From contig JADIYJ010000033.1 of NCBI GenBank assembly GCA_016705325.1, positions 1-64,000 of the forward strand: a stretch of DNA of 64,000 nucleotides, in the 5' to 3' direction. The notes below the pieces were generated by a model that saw only the letters and a program-made list of their open reading frames with translations, ran no database searches and was not told the DNA's origin. Shown piece after piece: positions 47,651-57,486 of the stretch. The translations under genes and the position numbers were made by a program. Positions within the stretch are counted from its first letter, which is position 1. Each line of letters starts with the position of its first letter. This stretch comes from Pseudomonadota bacterium (GTDB taxonomy: Bacteria > Pseudomonadota > Gammaproteobacteria > Steroidobacterales > Steroidobacteraceae).

Positions 47651-49470
47651 TCAGCCCACCACGCGCTCGACCTCGCGTTCGACGAGGTCGGCCATGCCGC
47701 GGCTCGCGTCGAGCAGGTGCGCGATCTCGGCGCCGACGCGCGCGACGAATTCGGGATCCTTGATCGATTTCAGGTTGATGCGCGCGTTGTAGGCCGCACC
47801 CTTCACCCCCGCGAGGGCGACCAGGGCGCCAACTCCGGCGTCGGTAATCATGACGTCGTTGCCGCAGCGCGCAGCCTGCAGGCACAGTTCCAGCGCAGCA
47901 CGGCACTGCCGGGCCGTCTGCAACGGGACCTCGGTGGCGTGCTTGTAGCCGGACTGGAGCGCCTGGCTGCGCGCCGCCTTCTGCTCCGACGTGTCCTTCG
48001 GCATGCGCAGTGCGTCCATGACGCCGTTGAAGGCCTGCGTGTCCGCGTCGACTGCGGCCAGCAGCAGGTCCTTGAGGTCCTGCGCCCTGGTGGCAAGCCC
48101 GTCCAGTTCCTCGTAGCGGTCGGCAAACTCGGCCTTGCCGGCCGTGAGGTTCGCGACCATCGCGGCCAGCGCCGCGCCGATCGAGCCCGACAGCGCGGCG
48201 ATCGAACCACCGCCCGGAGCGGGCGTGTCGCGCGAGACCTCGTCGACGAACTCGCCGACTGTCTTGCGGACCAGGTCACCGGCGGGGCCGGGCAGGCCCA
48301 GTACTTTCTTCTCCGTTTCGAAGGGCGCGACGTCGCGCAGACCCATGGCCTGCACCGCGGTTTCGATCACGTCGCCAAGCGGGAGCCCGGTGGACTTGCG
48401 CATGCGACGCAGGTGTAGCGGCCGGATTCCAGCATGGCGTCGAACGGGACCACGCCGACGATCTCGGAACCGGTGACGGCGATGCCGCGCAGCGCGGCCT
48501 CGTCCCGCGCGGCCTCCAGCACCGCATGGGCCGGCGTCACCTTGAAATCGGTCAGGTTGATGGAAATCTGCGCGCGACGGTACTTGTCGACCACCCAGCC
48601 GACCGCCTTGACGTGCGAGAAGCGGCCGTCCGCGTACACGGGCCTGCCCGCGACCGCTTCTGCCGGATAGTCGAGCGCGGCGTAGCGGGCGGCCAGGTCC
48701 TTGTCGTGGGCGTCGCGGTAATGTGCCGCCAGCGCGTCCCATGACTTCGCGACATGCTCGCAGGCGCCGCAGGGGAAGCGGTCCTCGCCGAACACCACCA
48801 CGTCGCCCTTGTAGTAGAAAGGCACGACGTTGCCGCTGCGCTTGTGGCGACCGCGCTCGCGCAGGGTGTAGGCGATGTCGTCCGCGTAGCGCTTGTCGGT
48901 GGTGGCCAGGTTGACGTTGTAGGCGATCAGGAACTCGCGTGCGCCGATGACGTAGGCGCCGGAGCGCGGATTGTGCCCGGCCGGGCCGAAATCGGGCTTC
49001 CACTCCGGCTGCGCCAGTTTGCTTGCCAGCCCTTCGTACTCGCCGGCCCGCACTGCGGCAAGGTTCTTGCGGGACGGGCTCGTCGCGGCGTGCTCGTAGA
49101 GGTACACCGGGATGCCGAGGTCGCCGATGCGGCGGCCGCATTCCTGTGCCAGCGCCACGCAGTCGTCCATGGTGACACCGGCGACTGGCACGAACGGGCA
49201 GACGTCCATCGCGCCCATGCGCGCGTGGCTGCCGTGATGCCTGCTCATGTCGATGGTTGCGGCAGCGCGCTTGCCGGCGCGGCAGGCGGCCTCGACCACC
49301 GCCTCCGGCGGACCGACGAAGGTGATCACCGTGCGGTTGGTGTCCGCGCCCGGATCGACGTCGAGAAGCGTCACGCCGCGGACAGCCTCGATCTCCGCCG
49401 CGATGCTGTCGATCACCGCGGTGTCGCGCCCTTCGGAAAAATTGGGCACGCATTCCACCAGCTTGCTCAT
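47651..49470 (-). CDS. ftcD: Glutamate formimidoyltransferase - cyclodeaminase fusion (one frameshift)
   Basis: The N-terminal ~350 residues are glutamate formimidoyltransferase: LVECVPNFSEGRDTAVIDSI, MSRHHGSHARMGAMDVCPFV, PVYLYEHAATSPSRKNLAAV, GPAGHNPRSGAYVIGAREFL and NLTDFKVTPAHAVLEAARDE. One base shift near 48405 then leads into a formimidotetrahydrofolate cyclodeaminase domain (~240 residues): VDEVSRDTPAPGGGSIAALS and AAMVANLTAGKAEFADRYEE. Together they move the formimino group of formiminoglutamate to tetrahydrofolate and release ammonia, giving glutamate and 5,10-methenyl-THF, as in animal FTCD. The shift sits at the domain junction; a natural two-gene arrangement with coupling is possible, but no start codon with a ribosome site is obvious there. 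Confidence 0.85.
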
Positions 49471-49638
49471 GTCCGGCTCCGCCACGCTTCTGACCTCACA
49501 GGGTACTGACAAGTTAACTCTTTTCGCCGCGAAAAGCGGCCCGGCGCGACTCGATGCGGCACGGCGGCCGACTCGCATGCAATCCGTACGGGATATCATT
49601 GCAGCCGTCGCCGGAGCCGTCTGCTCCCGGAGAGCCGC

Positions 49639-49872
49639 ATGATCCGCGCTTTTTTCATCCTCTCGCTGCTGCAGCTCGTCGCGTTCTGGAAGATCCTGCC
49701 GCGCATGGGGTTCCCCGCCTGGCTCGCGATCATGGCGTCGATTCCGCTGGTGAACCTGATCCTGTTCTATTACCTCGCGTTGTCGCCGTGGCCGCGTGAA
49801 AGCCGCTGGATCGGAGCCGGAGACGCCGCCGCGAGCGGTCCCACGGGTGGCCAGCGCGACGCGAAATTCTGA
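49639..49872 (+). CDS. Small two-helix membrane protein
   Basis: This 77-residue protein has two hydrophobic helices (AFFILSLLQLVAFWKIL and LAIMASIPLVNLILFYYLAL) and a hydrophilic Gly-rich tail. A CCGGAGAG stretch upstream may serve as ribosome-binding site, and the ATG at 49639 gives a clean start. Similar short proteins exist in other proteobacteria without function. It is divergent from ftcD. Confidence 0.6.
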   Translation: MIRAFFILSLLQLVAFWKILPRMGFPAWLAIMASIPLVNLILFYYLALSPWPRESRWIGAGDAAASGPTGGQRDAKF

Positions 49873-49932
49873 TAACGTGCCGCGACTTTCGCCGCGCGTC
49901 GCGCGGCACGAACACACTCCGAGGACGCAGAC

Positions 49933-50328
49933 ATGGCCGGCCCGAACGCACCCGATCCCCGCATGGACGTCAACGACCTCTATCGCGAGGACACCTATTC
50001 CGACCGCAAGGTCGGCACGATCCGCGTGCTGACGCCGGTGAAATCCGACGGCTCGACCGATCCGGCGCGAGCGTCCATCTACGTCGGCCAGGCGCAGATC
50101 ATGACGCCAGCCGGCGTGCTGCCGCTGTCGTTCGAAATTCCTGCCGCCAACCTGGCTGCGGCCTGCGCGGGCTTCGCCGACGGCGCCAAGGTCGCTTTCG
50201 ACGAGACCATGCAGGAACTGCAGGAGATGCGCCGGCAGCAGGCGTCGTCGATCGTGATTCCGGACGCCGGAGCCGCCGCCGCCTTGGGCCAGGGCACACC
50301 CCCTCGTGGAAAGATCCAGTTCCCCTGA
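49933..50328 (+). CDS. Conserved hypothetical protein (DVNDLYREDTYSDRKVGTIR family)
   Basis: This 131-residue soluble protein has an N-terminus DVNDLYREDTYSDRKVGTIR, a beta-rich part RVLTPVKSDG and ASIYVGQAQIMTPAGVLPLS, then a helix LQEMRRQQASSIVIPDAG. From memory, close relatives exist in Xanthomonadales-like genomes as cytosolic proteins without annotation. A GAGGACGCA stretch lies before the ATG. An intrinsic terminator follows 42 bp after the stop. No function can be given. Confidence 0.75.
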   Translation: MAGPNAPDPRMDVNDLYREDTYSDRKVGTIRVLTPVKSDGSTDPARASIYVGQAQIMTPAGVLPLSFEIPAANLAAACAGFADGAKVAFDETMQELQEMRRQQASSIVIPDAGAAAALGQGTPPRGKIQFP

Positions 50329-50369
50329 GTGGAAGCGGCTAGGGGATAGGGGTTAGGGGTTGGTCCGAG

Positions 50370-50397
50370 GGCCGGCGATGCCGGCCTTCTTGTTTTT
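50370..50397 (+). terminator. Rho-independent terminator
   Basis: Stem GGCCGGC (50370-50376), loop GAT, GCCGGCC (50380-50386), then TTCTTGTTTTT. It ends the gene at 49933-50328. This is the clearest intrinsic terminator of the window. Confidence 0.85.
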
Positions 50398-50647
50398 AGA
50401 TCACGTCCAGCGCGCAGCCGTAGGGCCATTTCCCTATCGATTAATCACTAGTCGATTGCACGAATTACTTAGCCGCATCAGATGGTTGCGTCAAAAGTGA
50501 GAGCCAGTTCTGCTGCATAGCAGCAAAACAGGTTTAGGATCATGCCAAGTCGATGTTCCGGCGCGCCGTTGCAGGAGACCGAACCCGCGAACTGCACGGC
50601 CCGATGACCGCCAGGCGGCACGCCAGGCACCGACGGAGGAGACGATC
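50398..50647. other. Intergenic region, AT-richer
   Basis: About 250 bp without a gene. The first half is clearly lower in GC than the surroundings (TATCGATTAATCACTAGTCG near 50436). It may hold the promoter of the small protein at 50648. A GGAGGAGA ribosome-binding site lies at its end. Confidence 0.4.
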
Positions 50648-50845
50648 ATGGAAATGTCCTGGATGGAGACCTTCCAACTGCTGGGCCTCGACGTCATTGC
50701 CCTGATCCTGATGGCCCTGGTGCTGCTCAACGTCGTCGAGCATGCGGTGCATGCGGCCTGCGAGACTGCACGCTCGCGCAATCCCAGGTCGCCCAGGGCG
50801 GCAGTCGCTCCCCGCGCGCGCATCGGCGGCATCAAGCACGTCTGA
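50648..50845 (+). CDS. Small single-helix membrane protein
   Basis: This 65-residue protein has one hydrophobic helix (LGLDVIALILMALVLLNVVE) followed by a basic Arg-rich tail. It has a strong ribosome-binding site (CGGAGGAGACG) directly before the ATG, which argues for real translation. No family is recognised. It overlaps the truncated IS21 remnant on the opposite strand by a few bases. Confidence 0.5.
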   Translation: MEMSWMETFQLLGLDVIALILMALVLLNVVEHAVHAACETARSRNPRSPRAAVAPRARIGGIKHV

Positions 50846-51004
50846 TCCCGCAGTTACGTTGCACACGCGCGTGGCGCAGGCACTCCTGCACCGTCGAACG
50901 TGCCGAGCCGATCGCCGCGGCGATCTCCCGGTCACCCAGTCGTGCCTCGACCTTGAGCCACAGCACCTCACGAATCTTGCGCACGGACAACCTCGCTTGA
51001 GCCA
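50840..51004 (-). pseudogene. istA: Truncated IS21-type transposase (IstA) N-terminus
   Basis: On the minus strand the segment VRKIREVLWLKVEARLGDRE followed by IAAAIGSARSTVQECLRHAR is the N-terminal helix-turn-helix of IS21-family IstA transposases. It ends after ~50 codons, with nothing of the catalytic domain and no istB. Upstream, in the istA direction, lie the terminal repeat array at 51095-51160 and a stretch typical of IS21 left ends. It is a relic. Confidence 0.7.
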
Positions 51005-51094
51005 CCGTCGACCTCCCCGGGGATACCCCGAAGCGGTCACGGTAGCGGGTTATCCTGTCGCCCCTCAGCCTCAGCCTCAGCGTCAGCCTCAGCC

Positions 51095-51160
51095 GGCCCG
51101 GCATGCCGTGGAATACTGGCCCGGCATCACGTGGAATCGCGGCCCGACATGCCGTGGAAT
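51095..51160 (+). repeat. IS21-type terminal repeat array, left side of the toxin island
   Basis: Three 20-bp units with an exact 23-bp period start at 51095, 51118 and 51141. The first is GGCCCGGCATGCCGTGGAAT; the others differ at two and one positions. On the minus strand they precede the truncated istA, the position of IS21 left-end transposase binding sites. Just left, at 51065-51094, is a short CAGCCT-type repeat. Confidence 0.75.
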
Positions 51161-51169
51161 CCGCAGCGG

Positions 51170-51586
51170 CTAATAGGGATCACACGGCAATGCAATGCCA
51201 TCGGTCGGTTGCACGTCGATGCCACTTCGAGATCTTCGGTCGACCAGCACTGTATGCAGTTCATCTCCGGGGACGCCCGAAAAAAAACTGTTAGCCGAAA
51301 GACTTTCGTAAACGACCGCGACAGTCACGGAATCAACCCAGCCAACGATCGCACCTGAACATTCTGGCGTCCGCAGCACTACCGTCCTTGGTTCAGGAAC
51401 CTGATCCTTTCCCGTAATGTGAACGCGCACCACTCCTGACCCCAGCCCTCCGTACTCATTCGTTACCCACAATACGTGCCGTCCATCTGGCGATAGGCGT
51501 GACGCTACGATTTTCTGCTCTCGCTCTTCGCAGCCGGCGACACCTAGACACATCGCGATTGCAAGCAGAGTTGCTACTGTCCGCAT
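51170..51586 (-). CDS. Candidate immunity lipoprotein of the large Rhs toxin
   Basis: This 138-residue lipoprotein has the signal and lipobox LLAIAMCLGVAGC (Cys near residue 19). Its start overlaps the end of the Rhs toxin gene by 13 bp, the usual toxin-immunity arrangement. The mature domain reads RLSPDGRHVLWVTNEYGGLG, then RTVVLRTPECSG and VTVAVVYESLSANSFF. The lipoprotein next to the second toxin tip (59517-59945) has the same order of motifs (PDG, GGLG, T-V-V, W, V-x-Y-x-x-x-x-I/S), so I infer they are distant homologues. A periplasmic immunity protein implies that the toxin acts in, or passes through, the periplasm. GC content is lower than in the Rhs body. Confidence 0.7.
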   Translation of the reverse strand: MRTVATLLAIAMCLGVAGCEEREQKIVASRLSPDGRHVLWVTNEYGGLGSGVVRVHITGKDQVPEPRTVVLRTPECSGAIVGWVDSVTVAVVYESLSANSFFSGVPGDELHTVLVDRRSRSGIDVQPTDGIALPCDPY

Positions 51587-54500
51587 GCGTAGCCCTCCGC
51601 TATGGCTTGCTGAGCACCACGGTCATCACCATACGGCGGGGCACCATAAAACGTACCATTTTCCGGCGCATACCGACCTCCGGAATTCGGCCCGTACTGC
51701 TCGTAAAATCCTGCGAACCTTTGTGCCGCCGGGAGCGGAATTCCAAGGCCTTGGGCGGCTGCACCGTACGCTAAGTTTCCCTGCTGACTCCCGCCCTGTA
51801 CCAATGCTCCGCCCGCACGTAAGCCATAGGCGTTGTAGCCGATCGCGGCGCCATAGCCGAGGACAGCCCCAGGCAGGCGACCGAGAAGGGCACCTGCCAC
51901 GACACCGCCGAGTGCTTGGAGACGAGCCAACTCCGCTCGTTGACGTAGGGTTCGGCTACCGCCGCCCTGCCCGGGCGCGCTGCAAATCGGATCGGCTGGA
52001 TCCTCGTCCTGCCCTTGCGCCAACGCGGTCAGATTTGGCGGAGGGTTAGGAGGCGGTGGCGGCAGACGCGTCGCGTTCACCACCATTTCCTCCAGACCGC
52101 TGTCGGTCTCGTATTCACTGCCCATCGAAGGGCCGCTGATTCCGGCCGCACCCGCGAGGGTCCCGCCGCCCGCAAAACCGCCCATTGGGCCGTCTCGGCC
52201 CCACACGATGATTTCTTCCAGCCCGTCGGGCGTCCACCCGCTCGGATCGGTCCAGCTCAGCACCCGTCCCTCGACATAGCCGTAGCCGTTCCAGCTCTGG
52301 CTGGCCGCGGCCTCGCGCACGATCGGATCGACACTGAGGAACCGCCCCACGGCGGGATCGTACACCCGCCCGTTCATGTGAATGAGCCCCACGCCATCGA
52401 GCATCTCCTGACCCGTGAACCCGTCGGGCGTCGAGTTGCCGATCGCGGTGAGGTCCGCGCCCGAGGGCGCCCCCGTCCAGGAGCTGCCGCGTCGTGCGCC
52501 GTAGGGCGCGAAACTCTCCGCCACCTGCAGCGTGCTGCCGGCGGCCTTGAGGATCTTGTCGGTGCTGCCCAAGTGATCGGTGGTCAGGTAGTAGGTATCC
52601 GCCGTGCCATCCGAGCGGCGCACGTACACCGCGCCCAGGCCGGTCGGGCCGATCACGGTGTGCTTCCACAGCGTCAGGCTGGGTTTGCTGACCTTCTCGA
52701 GGATCCCCGCCACGTAGATCGTGGTCGCGGTGACGCCGGCGGTGGTCGCCACCTGTCGCCAGCGCGAACGATCGGGCGCGTAGGCAAAGCTCGCCGAGTT
52801 GCTGCCCGCGACCAGTGCGGTCGGCAGGTCGTAGCTCGCCCAGCCGAGGGTGGCGCCGTTGCGGGTGATGACGTTGCCGTTGGCATCGTACGCAAACGTG
52901 TTCGAGCCGGCGGCGGTGACCGCGTGTTTCTTGCTGGCGTGGTAGCTGTACGTGCCCACGTCCGAGCGGCTGCTGATGTTGCCGATCAGGTCGTAGTCGA
53001 CGTTCAGCGTCTGCGTGCCATTGCGGCTCACCGTGTCGAGCCGCTCGAGGCTGTCGTAGGTGAAGCTCTCGCAGAGCTTGCCGGCCGCGCCCCCGACCGT
53101 GCAGCTGCCCGCCTGGTTGGCATCGCCGCGGCTGGTCAGGTTGTCATTCACGTCCCAGCTGTAGGCGAGGTTCTGCAGCGAGGAACCACCGCCCACGCCG
53201 GCCTGGCGGTAGTCCATCTGCCCGGTGAGCGGATCGCGTCCGGTCAACACCCGCAGGTTCGTGCCGAGTGTCTCGTCGATCACCGCTCCGCGCGCGTCAT
53301 TCGCGGTACTCGACCAGATCACGGTGGTGGGCGCGTTGAAGTCCTTGATCGCCACCGGGACGCCGTTCGAATAGTCGTACTGGAGCTTCAAGCGATAACC
53401 CGCCGTGCTCACCGGATAGGTCAGCGTGTCGAGCGTGCCCAGCGTGTTGTAGCCGTAGTCGATCTGGTAGCTCGCGTCCGAGGTGACCGTACGGGTCTTG
53501 AGCCGCCCATAGGCGTCGTTTACGTAGCTCTCGGCGTAGCCCGGCCCGGCGAGCGCCTTGAGGCCGCCGACGTATTTGGCGTTCGCCGTATTGTCGGCGA
53601 TCGTGCCCCAGGTCCAGGTCGAGGTGCCTTCCGGCTCGCTGCGCGAGGTGAGCCGGCCGAGCAGGTCGTAGACGTGACTGCGGGTCTGACCTTTCGCAGT
53701 GGTCTCAGACACCACTTCGCCGAGCGCGTTCGGCACCCGGGTCGTGCTGCCGCGGTTGACGTTCGTCAGCGTCGTCGGCATGCCGCGTAAGTTGTATGCG
53801 CTCTGCATGACGATCGTCCCGTAAGCGTCGCTCGTCTGCGTGAGTTGCCCGAACGCGTTCGACCGGTAGTTCGTGCTGCCGCCCGCCGCGTCGGTGACGC
53901 GGGTCAGCGGGCCCCAGGCGAGGACCACCCGCGTCGTGATGTGACCCAATGCATCCGTCGTCGTGGCCGTGAGGCCGCTCCAGGCAGTGCTGGTGGAGCT
54001 GTGGAGCGACCCGGTCGCCGTATACGTCGCCGTCGCCGTGACCCGGCCCAGCAGGTCGAAGCTCGTGTCCTGGTAACCGTTGGTGGCGCCGCCGACCCAG
54101 TACGGCACATGGGTCCGCGTAACGCGCCCCAGCGCATCGCGGGTGCGGTCCACCTCGGAGCTGCCTCCCGCGGCTTGCGGCGTGAGACGCGTCACCTCCT
54201 GGTCGAACGCGTCATAGCGCGATTCGTCCGTGCGGATGACCGCGCCCGCATCGGTCTTCGACTGCTGCTGCACGACGTAGCGCACGCGTGGATCGCACGT
54301 GCCGCAGGAAGCGTAGGTCCACGCCGTGCTCGTCAGGTCCGGGCGGACCTCGCTCGTCCGCCGGCCAAACGCGTCGTACCCCCAGCTCGTCGCGAGCCCG
54401 TTCGGGTCGGTGAGGGTGGCCATCTCGCCGACACTGTCGTTCCAATTCAGGGTGGTCGTCTGGCTGAGCGCATTCGTCACCGTGCGGAGGGATTGGCCGC

Positions 54501-57483
54501 TCGTGCCCCAGTACCCCGTGGTCGGGCGGCTCGTCATGCCGATGCCGGCGACCGCCACCGAATTGACGTTGCCGAATCCGTCGTAGCCAGTCGTCGTCGT
54601 GACCTGCAGCGTGCTGTTCCCCGGTTCCTCGACCGACTGCGTCAGTCGGCACATGAGTCCGTCCCACGTACCGCCGGTGGTGCGCGTCACCGCATTGCCG
54701 TCGGTGAGCGAATGGCTCGCGATCACCTGCGTGGTCTGCGGGCGACCCAGGCACCAGTTCGACGTGTCGTCGAACACCGAGCTGTGCCACACGCGCTCCG
54801 AGCGCGAGGAACTCGCATTTACGCCGGTGGCTACCTCGGTCGTGGTCGTGGTCGCGTCCGTGACGAGCCCCGAAACGGACGAGATTGCAGCGACCGAAGT
54901 CGTCACGGCCCGATATTGCGTGCCCGCATTGGGTGCGCTGACCTCGAAGTCGCGAGTCACACTCGACGACAGGTACGGATAGTACCGCGGCTCCGGCGGG
55001 GCCCAGGTCAGCGGCGTCCAGGTGTTGATTTGCTCGCGGACCTTTGTACCCGAGGACTGTTTCAGCGTCGTGGAGGCCAGCAGCCCGGTGTACGGGAAGC
55101 TTTGCAGATAAACGTCTTCAGACTTGAGGTTGTAGCCGAGGCGACTGTCGATGGCGATTCGTTTCGCGAAGCCCAGGAATCCGCGGCCCTGGACCTCGCG
55201 GCGTGCGCCCTCGTAGGTGTAGGCGAGCGTGTAGGTCGAATTGCCGCCGGTGCGATCGGTGGCGGTGAGGAGTTTCACGGCCCAGCGGGTCGGCTGCACG
55301 TCGATCTCGGGAAACACCGCCGTCGAATATCTGGTGTACAAGGTCGGGTCCGTGAGCACCCCGTAGTCGAAATTCTGCGTGACGCCGAACCCGTCGGTCA
55401 CCGCGTCGAGCAGGTCGGGAGCGACTCCCACGTGCGGCCGATAGGTCCACACCAAGCTCGAATCGCGATACAGCAGGTCCTGCAGGCCGTCGCCATTGGC
55501 GTCCCCGGTCTGCAGCACGATGTTCGGGTTCGTCAGGCCGCTGCCCACTGGCGCGCTGAGCGCCTCTCCCGTCGAGCGCAGGAACTTCACCTCCAGCGTC
55601 GAGGCATCCACCGCCACGATGTCGTCGTAGCCGTCTGCGTCCCAGTCGAGGGCGGTGGCCTGCAGCTGGGACAAGTTCCCGGTGACCGGCCCGATGTACT
55701 CCGGTCCGACGGTCGCGCAATTGCTGATCCGATACCGCCAGGCGCTGTTCTTCGTGTACACGATATCGGTACAGCCGTCGCCGTTCAGATCCGGCCAGTA
55801 CGGCCCGCCGTCATAGAACGTCTGGGCGCTGCTGAGGTAGATGCCCCCGGCGCCGCCGCCCAGAATGATGTCCCATTCATGGAGGTAGGTCTTGGTTTCG
55901 GCATCGTATTCGGTCGTGTGCACGACGAAGTCGGCGCGACCATCGCCGTTCAAGTCCGGGTTGCGTCGCCGGGCGGAGTATTCAGATTTCGCGAACACGG
56001 GCCCGGCAATGGCGACCGGGCTCGAGACAGGGCCGTACACGTACGCTGCGGCCGCGTAGCCGCCGCTCGCGAGCCGCAGTCGAGCCTGCACCGACTGCGT
56101 GCTGCCGGTCACGATCGCGAACACCAGATCGTCGAGGCCGTCGCCATTCAGGTCCATGCTGCGGGCGTTGCCGCTGGCGCCCGTCGCGGTGACACCTGTG
56201 TTCACCGGGCTCGCCAACCCTGTCGCCGTGCCTCGCACCACCCACCAGGTGCCGCCACTGTAGGGCACCAGGAAGTCGGTGCGGCCGTCGCCGTCGTATT
56301 CGCTCGCAATCGCCTGCGTGTAGTTGATGTTCGAGATGCCGCTGTTCACCGGCGTATTGAAGCCGCCGCTCGCGTTCGCGAACATGACCATCCACGTGCC
56401 GCCTCCTGAGGTGGCACTCGAGGAATACACCAGGTCGGTCCGGCCGTCGCCGTTCACGTCGATCGGCAGGTAGGAGGCCCCCGTCGGCAACGCGACTCCC
56501 GTCGACACGACTGAACCGACCCCCGCGACGCCGTTCTGGTAAGTGAAGGTGGTCGCCGGCAAACAATCGGAGCCGCCGGGTCCGGCGCATTCCTGGATCG
56601 ATTGCACGCGGCTCTTGCTGGTACTCGACAAAGCGCCTTCGTAGGTCAGGTTGTAGCGTCGGGTGACCGCCCCGGAATAGGTGACCTCGACGCGCGTGAG
56701 ACGAATGATGTCCTTGACCAGGCTGCCGCCAAAGTAGGTGCTGTCGACCTCGGCGGTGGGCTGGGTCTCGTAGCCGAATGCGATCTGGTACGGCGCCGTG
56801 GTGCCCTGGTTCGCGTTCGACGTGTATTGCACGCTGGCGAGCCGGTAATCCCCGTTGGTCGCGTCCTCTGTGTAGGAAAATCTGATCGCGTTGCCGGCGC
56901 GATCCACGATGCTCGCGAGCGCCCACTCGCGCGCCGTCGTGCTGTTGCGTGCCTCGATCATCGAGTCGCCAGTGTTGCCGTACCAGTAGGTCAGGCCATC
57001 GCGTTGCTCGACCTTGAAATAGGCGGGCCCACTGCCGGCGCTGCCGAATGCGGTCACCCGCGCGAAGGTCTCGAGTTCGGTGCGATAGGTCGAACCGGCG
57101 ACCCCGTAGGTCCCGCTGGCCAGACGCGAGCGATTGCCATCGAGGCAGAACCGATCGTTGATATCGAGCAGAATGCCGCGTGCCACCCCATCCTGCGCCA
57201 CGGTCGTGGCGCAACGTCGGATCGCAGACAATCCGCCGATTGCCCAGCCCTCACCGATCCAGCCGCTGCCAAGGCCGCTGCCATAGGTGAGCGTCAGCGA
57301 CGGCGTCATGCCGTTGGTGCCCGGCGGTGCAAAGATCGGAATCGAGTAGACCGACATGCCGGTGGCCGAGACACCGGCCTGGCCCACGGTTCGACCGACC
57401 GCCGCATGCGTCGAGTTCCCAACGCACAGCATCGCCACCGCGGCACCCGTCCAGGCCGCCGCTCGCAGGACACGCGTAGCCAT
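51574..57483 (-). CDS. SpvB/TcB/Rhs-type polymorphic toxin with a toxin 44-like C-terminus
   Basis: This 1,969-residue secreted protein has a signal peptide ending near residue 28. Residues ~40-330 match the SpvB/TcaC N-terminal domain (SVYSIPIFAPPGTNG, SLTLTYGSGLGSGWIGEGW). Seven FG-GAP/VCBS Ca-binding repeats lie at ~340-665 (DVNGDGRTDLV, DLNGDGRADFV, DANGDGLQDLL). A TcB middle block is near 766 (GRGFLGFAKR), YD repeats at ~1000-1620 and the Rhs core at ~1636-1746 (DHLGSTDKI, VGRFLSVDPIV, DPSGW). The last ~65 residues (NLAYGAAAQGLGI, YGAPPYGDDRGAQQAIAEGY) resemble polymorphic toxin type 44. The Rhs cocoon would carry the tip toxin out of the cell. An immunity candidate overlaps its end, and a small Cys-rich gene lies 3 bp upstream. 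Confidence 0.85.
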   Translation of the reverse strand: MATRVLRAAAWTGAAVAMLCVGNSTHAAVGRTVGQAGVSATGMSVYSIPIFAPPGTNGMTPSLTLTYGSGLGSGWIGEGWAIGGLSAIRRCATTVAQDGVARGILLDINDRFCLDGNRSRLASGTYGVAGSTYRTELETFARVTAFGSAGSGPAYFKVEQRDGLTYWYGNTGDSMIEARNSTTAREWALASIVDRAGNAIRFSYTEDATNGDYRLASVQYTSNANQGTTAPYQIAFGYETQPTAEVDSTYFGGSLVKDIIRLTRVEVTYSGAVTRRYNLTYEGALSSTSKSRVQSIQECAGPGGSDCLPATTFTYQNGVAGVGSVVSTGVALPTGASYLPIDVNGDGRTDLVYSSSATSGGGTWMVMFANASGGFNTPVNSGISNINYTQAIASEYDGDGRTDFLVPYSGGTWWVVRGTATGLASPVNTGVTATGASGNARSMDLNGDGLDDLVFAIVTGSTQSVQARLRLASGGYAAAAYVYGPVSSPVAIAGPVFAKSEYSARRRNPDLNGDGRADFVVHTTEYDAETKTYLHEWDIILGGGAGGIYLSSAQTFYDGGPYWPDLNGDGCTDIVYTKNSAWRYRISNCATVGPEYIGPVTGNLSQLQATALDWDADGYDDIVAVDASTLEVKFLRSTGEALSAPVGSGLTNPNIVLQTGDANGDGLQDLLYRDSSLVWTYRPHVGVAPDLLDAVTDGFGVTQNFDYGVLTDPTLYTRYSTAVFPEIDVQPTRWAVKLLTATDRTGGNSTYTLAYTYEGARREVQGRGFLGFAKRIAIDSRLGYNLKSEDVYLQSFPYTGLLASTTLKQSSGTKVREQINTWTPLTWAPPEPRYYPYLSSSVTRDFEVSAPNAGTQYRAVTTSVAAISSVSGLVTDATTTTTEVATGVNASSSRSERVWHSSVFDDTSNWCLGRPQTTQVIASHSLTDGNAVTRTTGGTWDGLMCRLTQSVEEPGNSTLQVTTTTGYDGFGNVNSVAVAGIGMTSRPTTGYWGTSGQSLRTVTNALSQTTTLNWNDSVGEMATLTDPNGLATSWGYDAFGRRTSEVRPDLTSTAWTYASCGTCDPRVRYVVQQQSKTDAGAVIRTDESRYDAFDQEVTRLTPQAAGGSSEVDRTRDALGRVTRTHVPYWVGGATNGYQDTSFDLLGRVTATATYTATGSLHSSTSTAWSGLTATTTDALGHITTRVVLAWGPLTRVTDAAGGSTNYRSNAFGQLTQTSDAYGTIVMQSAYNLRGMPTTLTNVNRGSTTRVPNALGEVVSETTAKGQTRSHVYDLLGRLTSRSEPEGTSTWTWGTIADNTANAKYVGGLKALAGPGYAESYVNDAYGRLKTRTVTSDASYQIDYGYNTLGTLDTLTYPVSTAGYRLKLQYDYSNGVPVAIKDFNAPTTVIWSSTANDARGAVIDETLGTNLRVLTGRDPLTGQMDYRQAGVGGGSSLQNLAYSWDVNDNLTSRGDANQAGSCTVGGAAGKLCESFTYDSLERLDTVSRNGTQTLNVDYDLIGNISSRSDVGTYSYHASKKHAVTAAGSNTFAYDANGNVITRNGATLGWASYDLPTALVAGSNSASFAYAPDRSRWRQVATTAGVTATTIYVAGILEKVSKPSLTLWKHTVIGPTGLGAVYVRRSDGTADTYYLTTDHLGSTDKILKAAGSTLQVAESFAPYGARRGSSWTGAPSGADLTAIGNSTPDGFTGQEMLDGVGLIHMNGRVYDPAVGRFLSVDPIVREAAASQSWNGYGYVEGRVLSWTDPSGWTPDGLEEIIVWGRDGPMGGFAGGGTLAGAAGISGPSMGSEYETDSGLEEMVVNATRLPPPPPNPPPNLTALAQGQDEDPADPICSAPGQGGGSRTLRQRAELARLQALGGVVAGALLGRLPGAVLGYGAAIGYNAYGLRAGGALVQGGSQQGNLAYGAAAQGLGIPLPAAQRFAGFYEQYGPNSGGRYAPENGTFYGAPPYGDDRGAQQAIAEGYACGQ
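52049..53083 (-). repeat. Rhs-tip repeat, copy 1 (inside the large toxin gene)
   Basis: The segment encoding AAGKLCESFTYDSLERLD through DPSGW (~53083-52240) recurs almost base for base, inverted, at ~58041-58885. Similarity resumes in the linker (GISGPSMGSEYETDSGLEEM, ~52150-52049). The sequences separate where the toxin C-termini begin. Confidence 0.9.
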
Positions 57484-57486
57484 GGC

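Noticed and set aside
51095..51160. CRISPR array
   Set aside because: 20-bp units with only 3-bp gaps and an adjoining IstA fragment fit IS21 terminal sites, not repeats with spacers.
53845..56409. Plus-strand 854-codon frame inside the Rhs gene
   Set aside because: Antisense to the FG-GAP and YD repeats of a clear toxin gene; composition is typical of an antisense frame.
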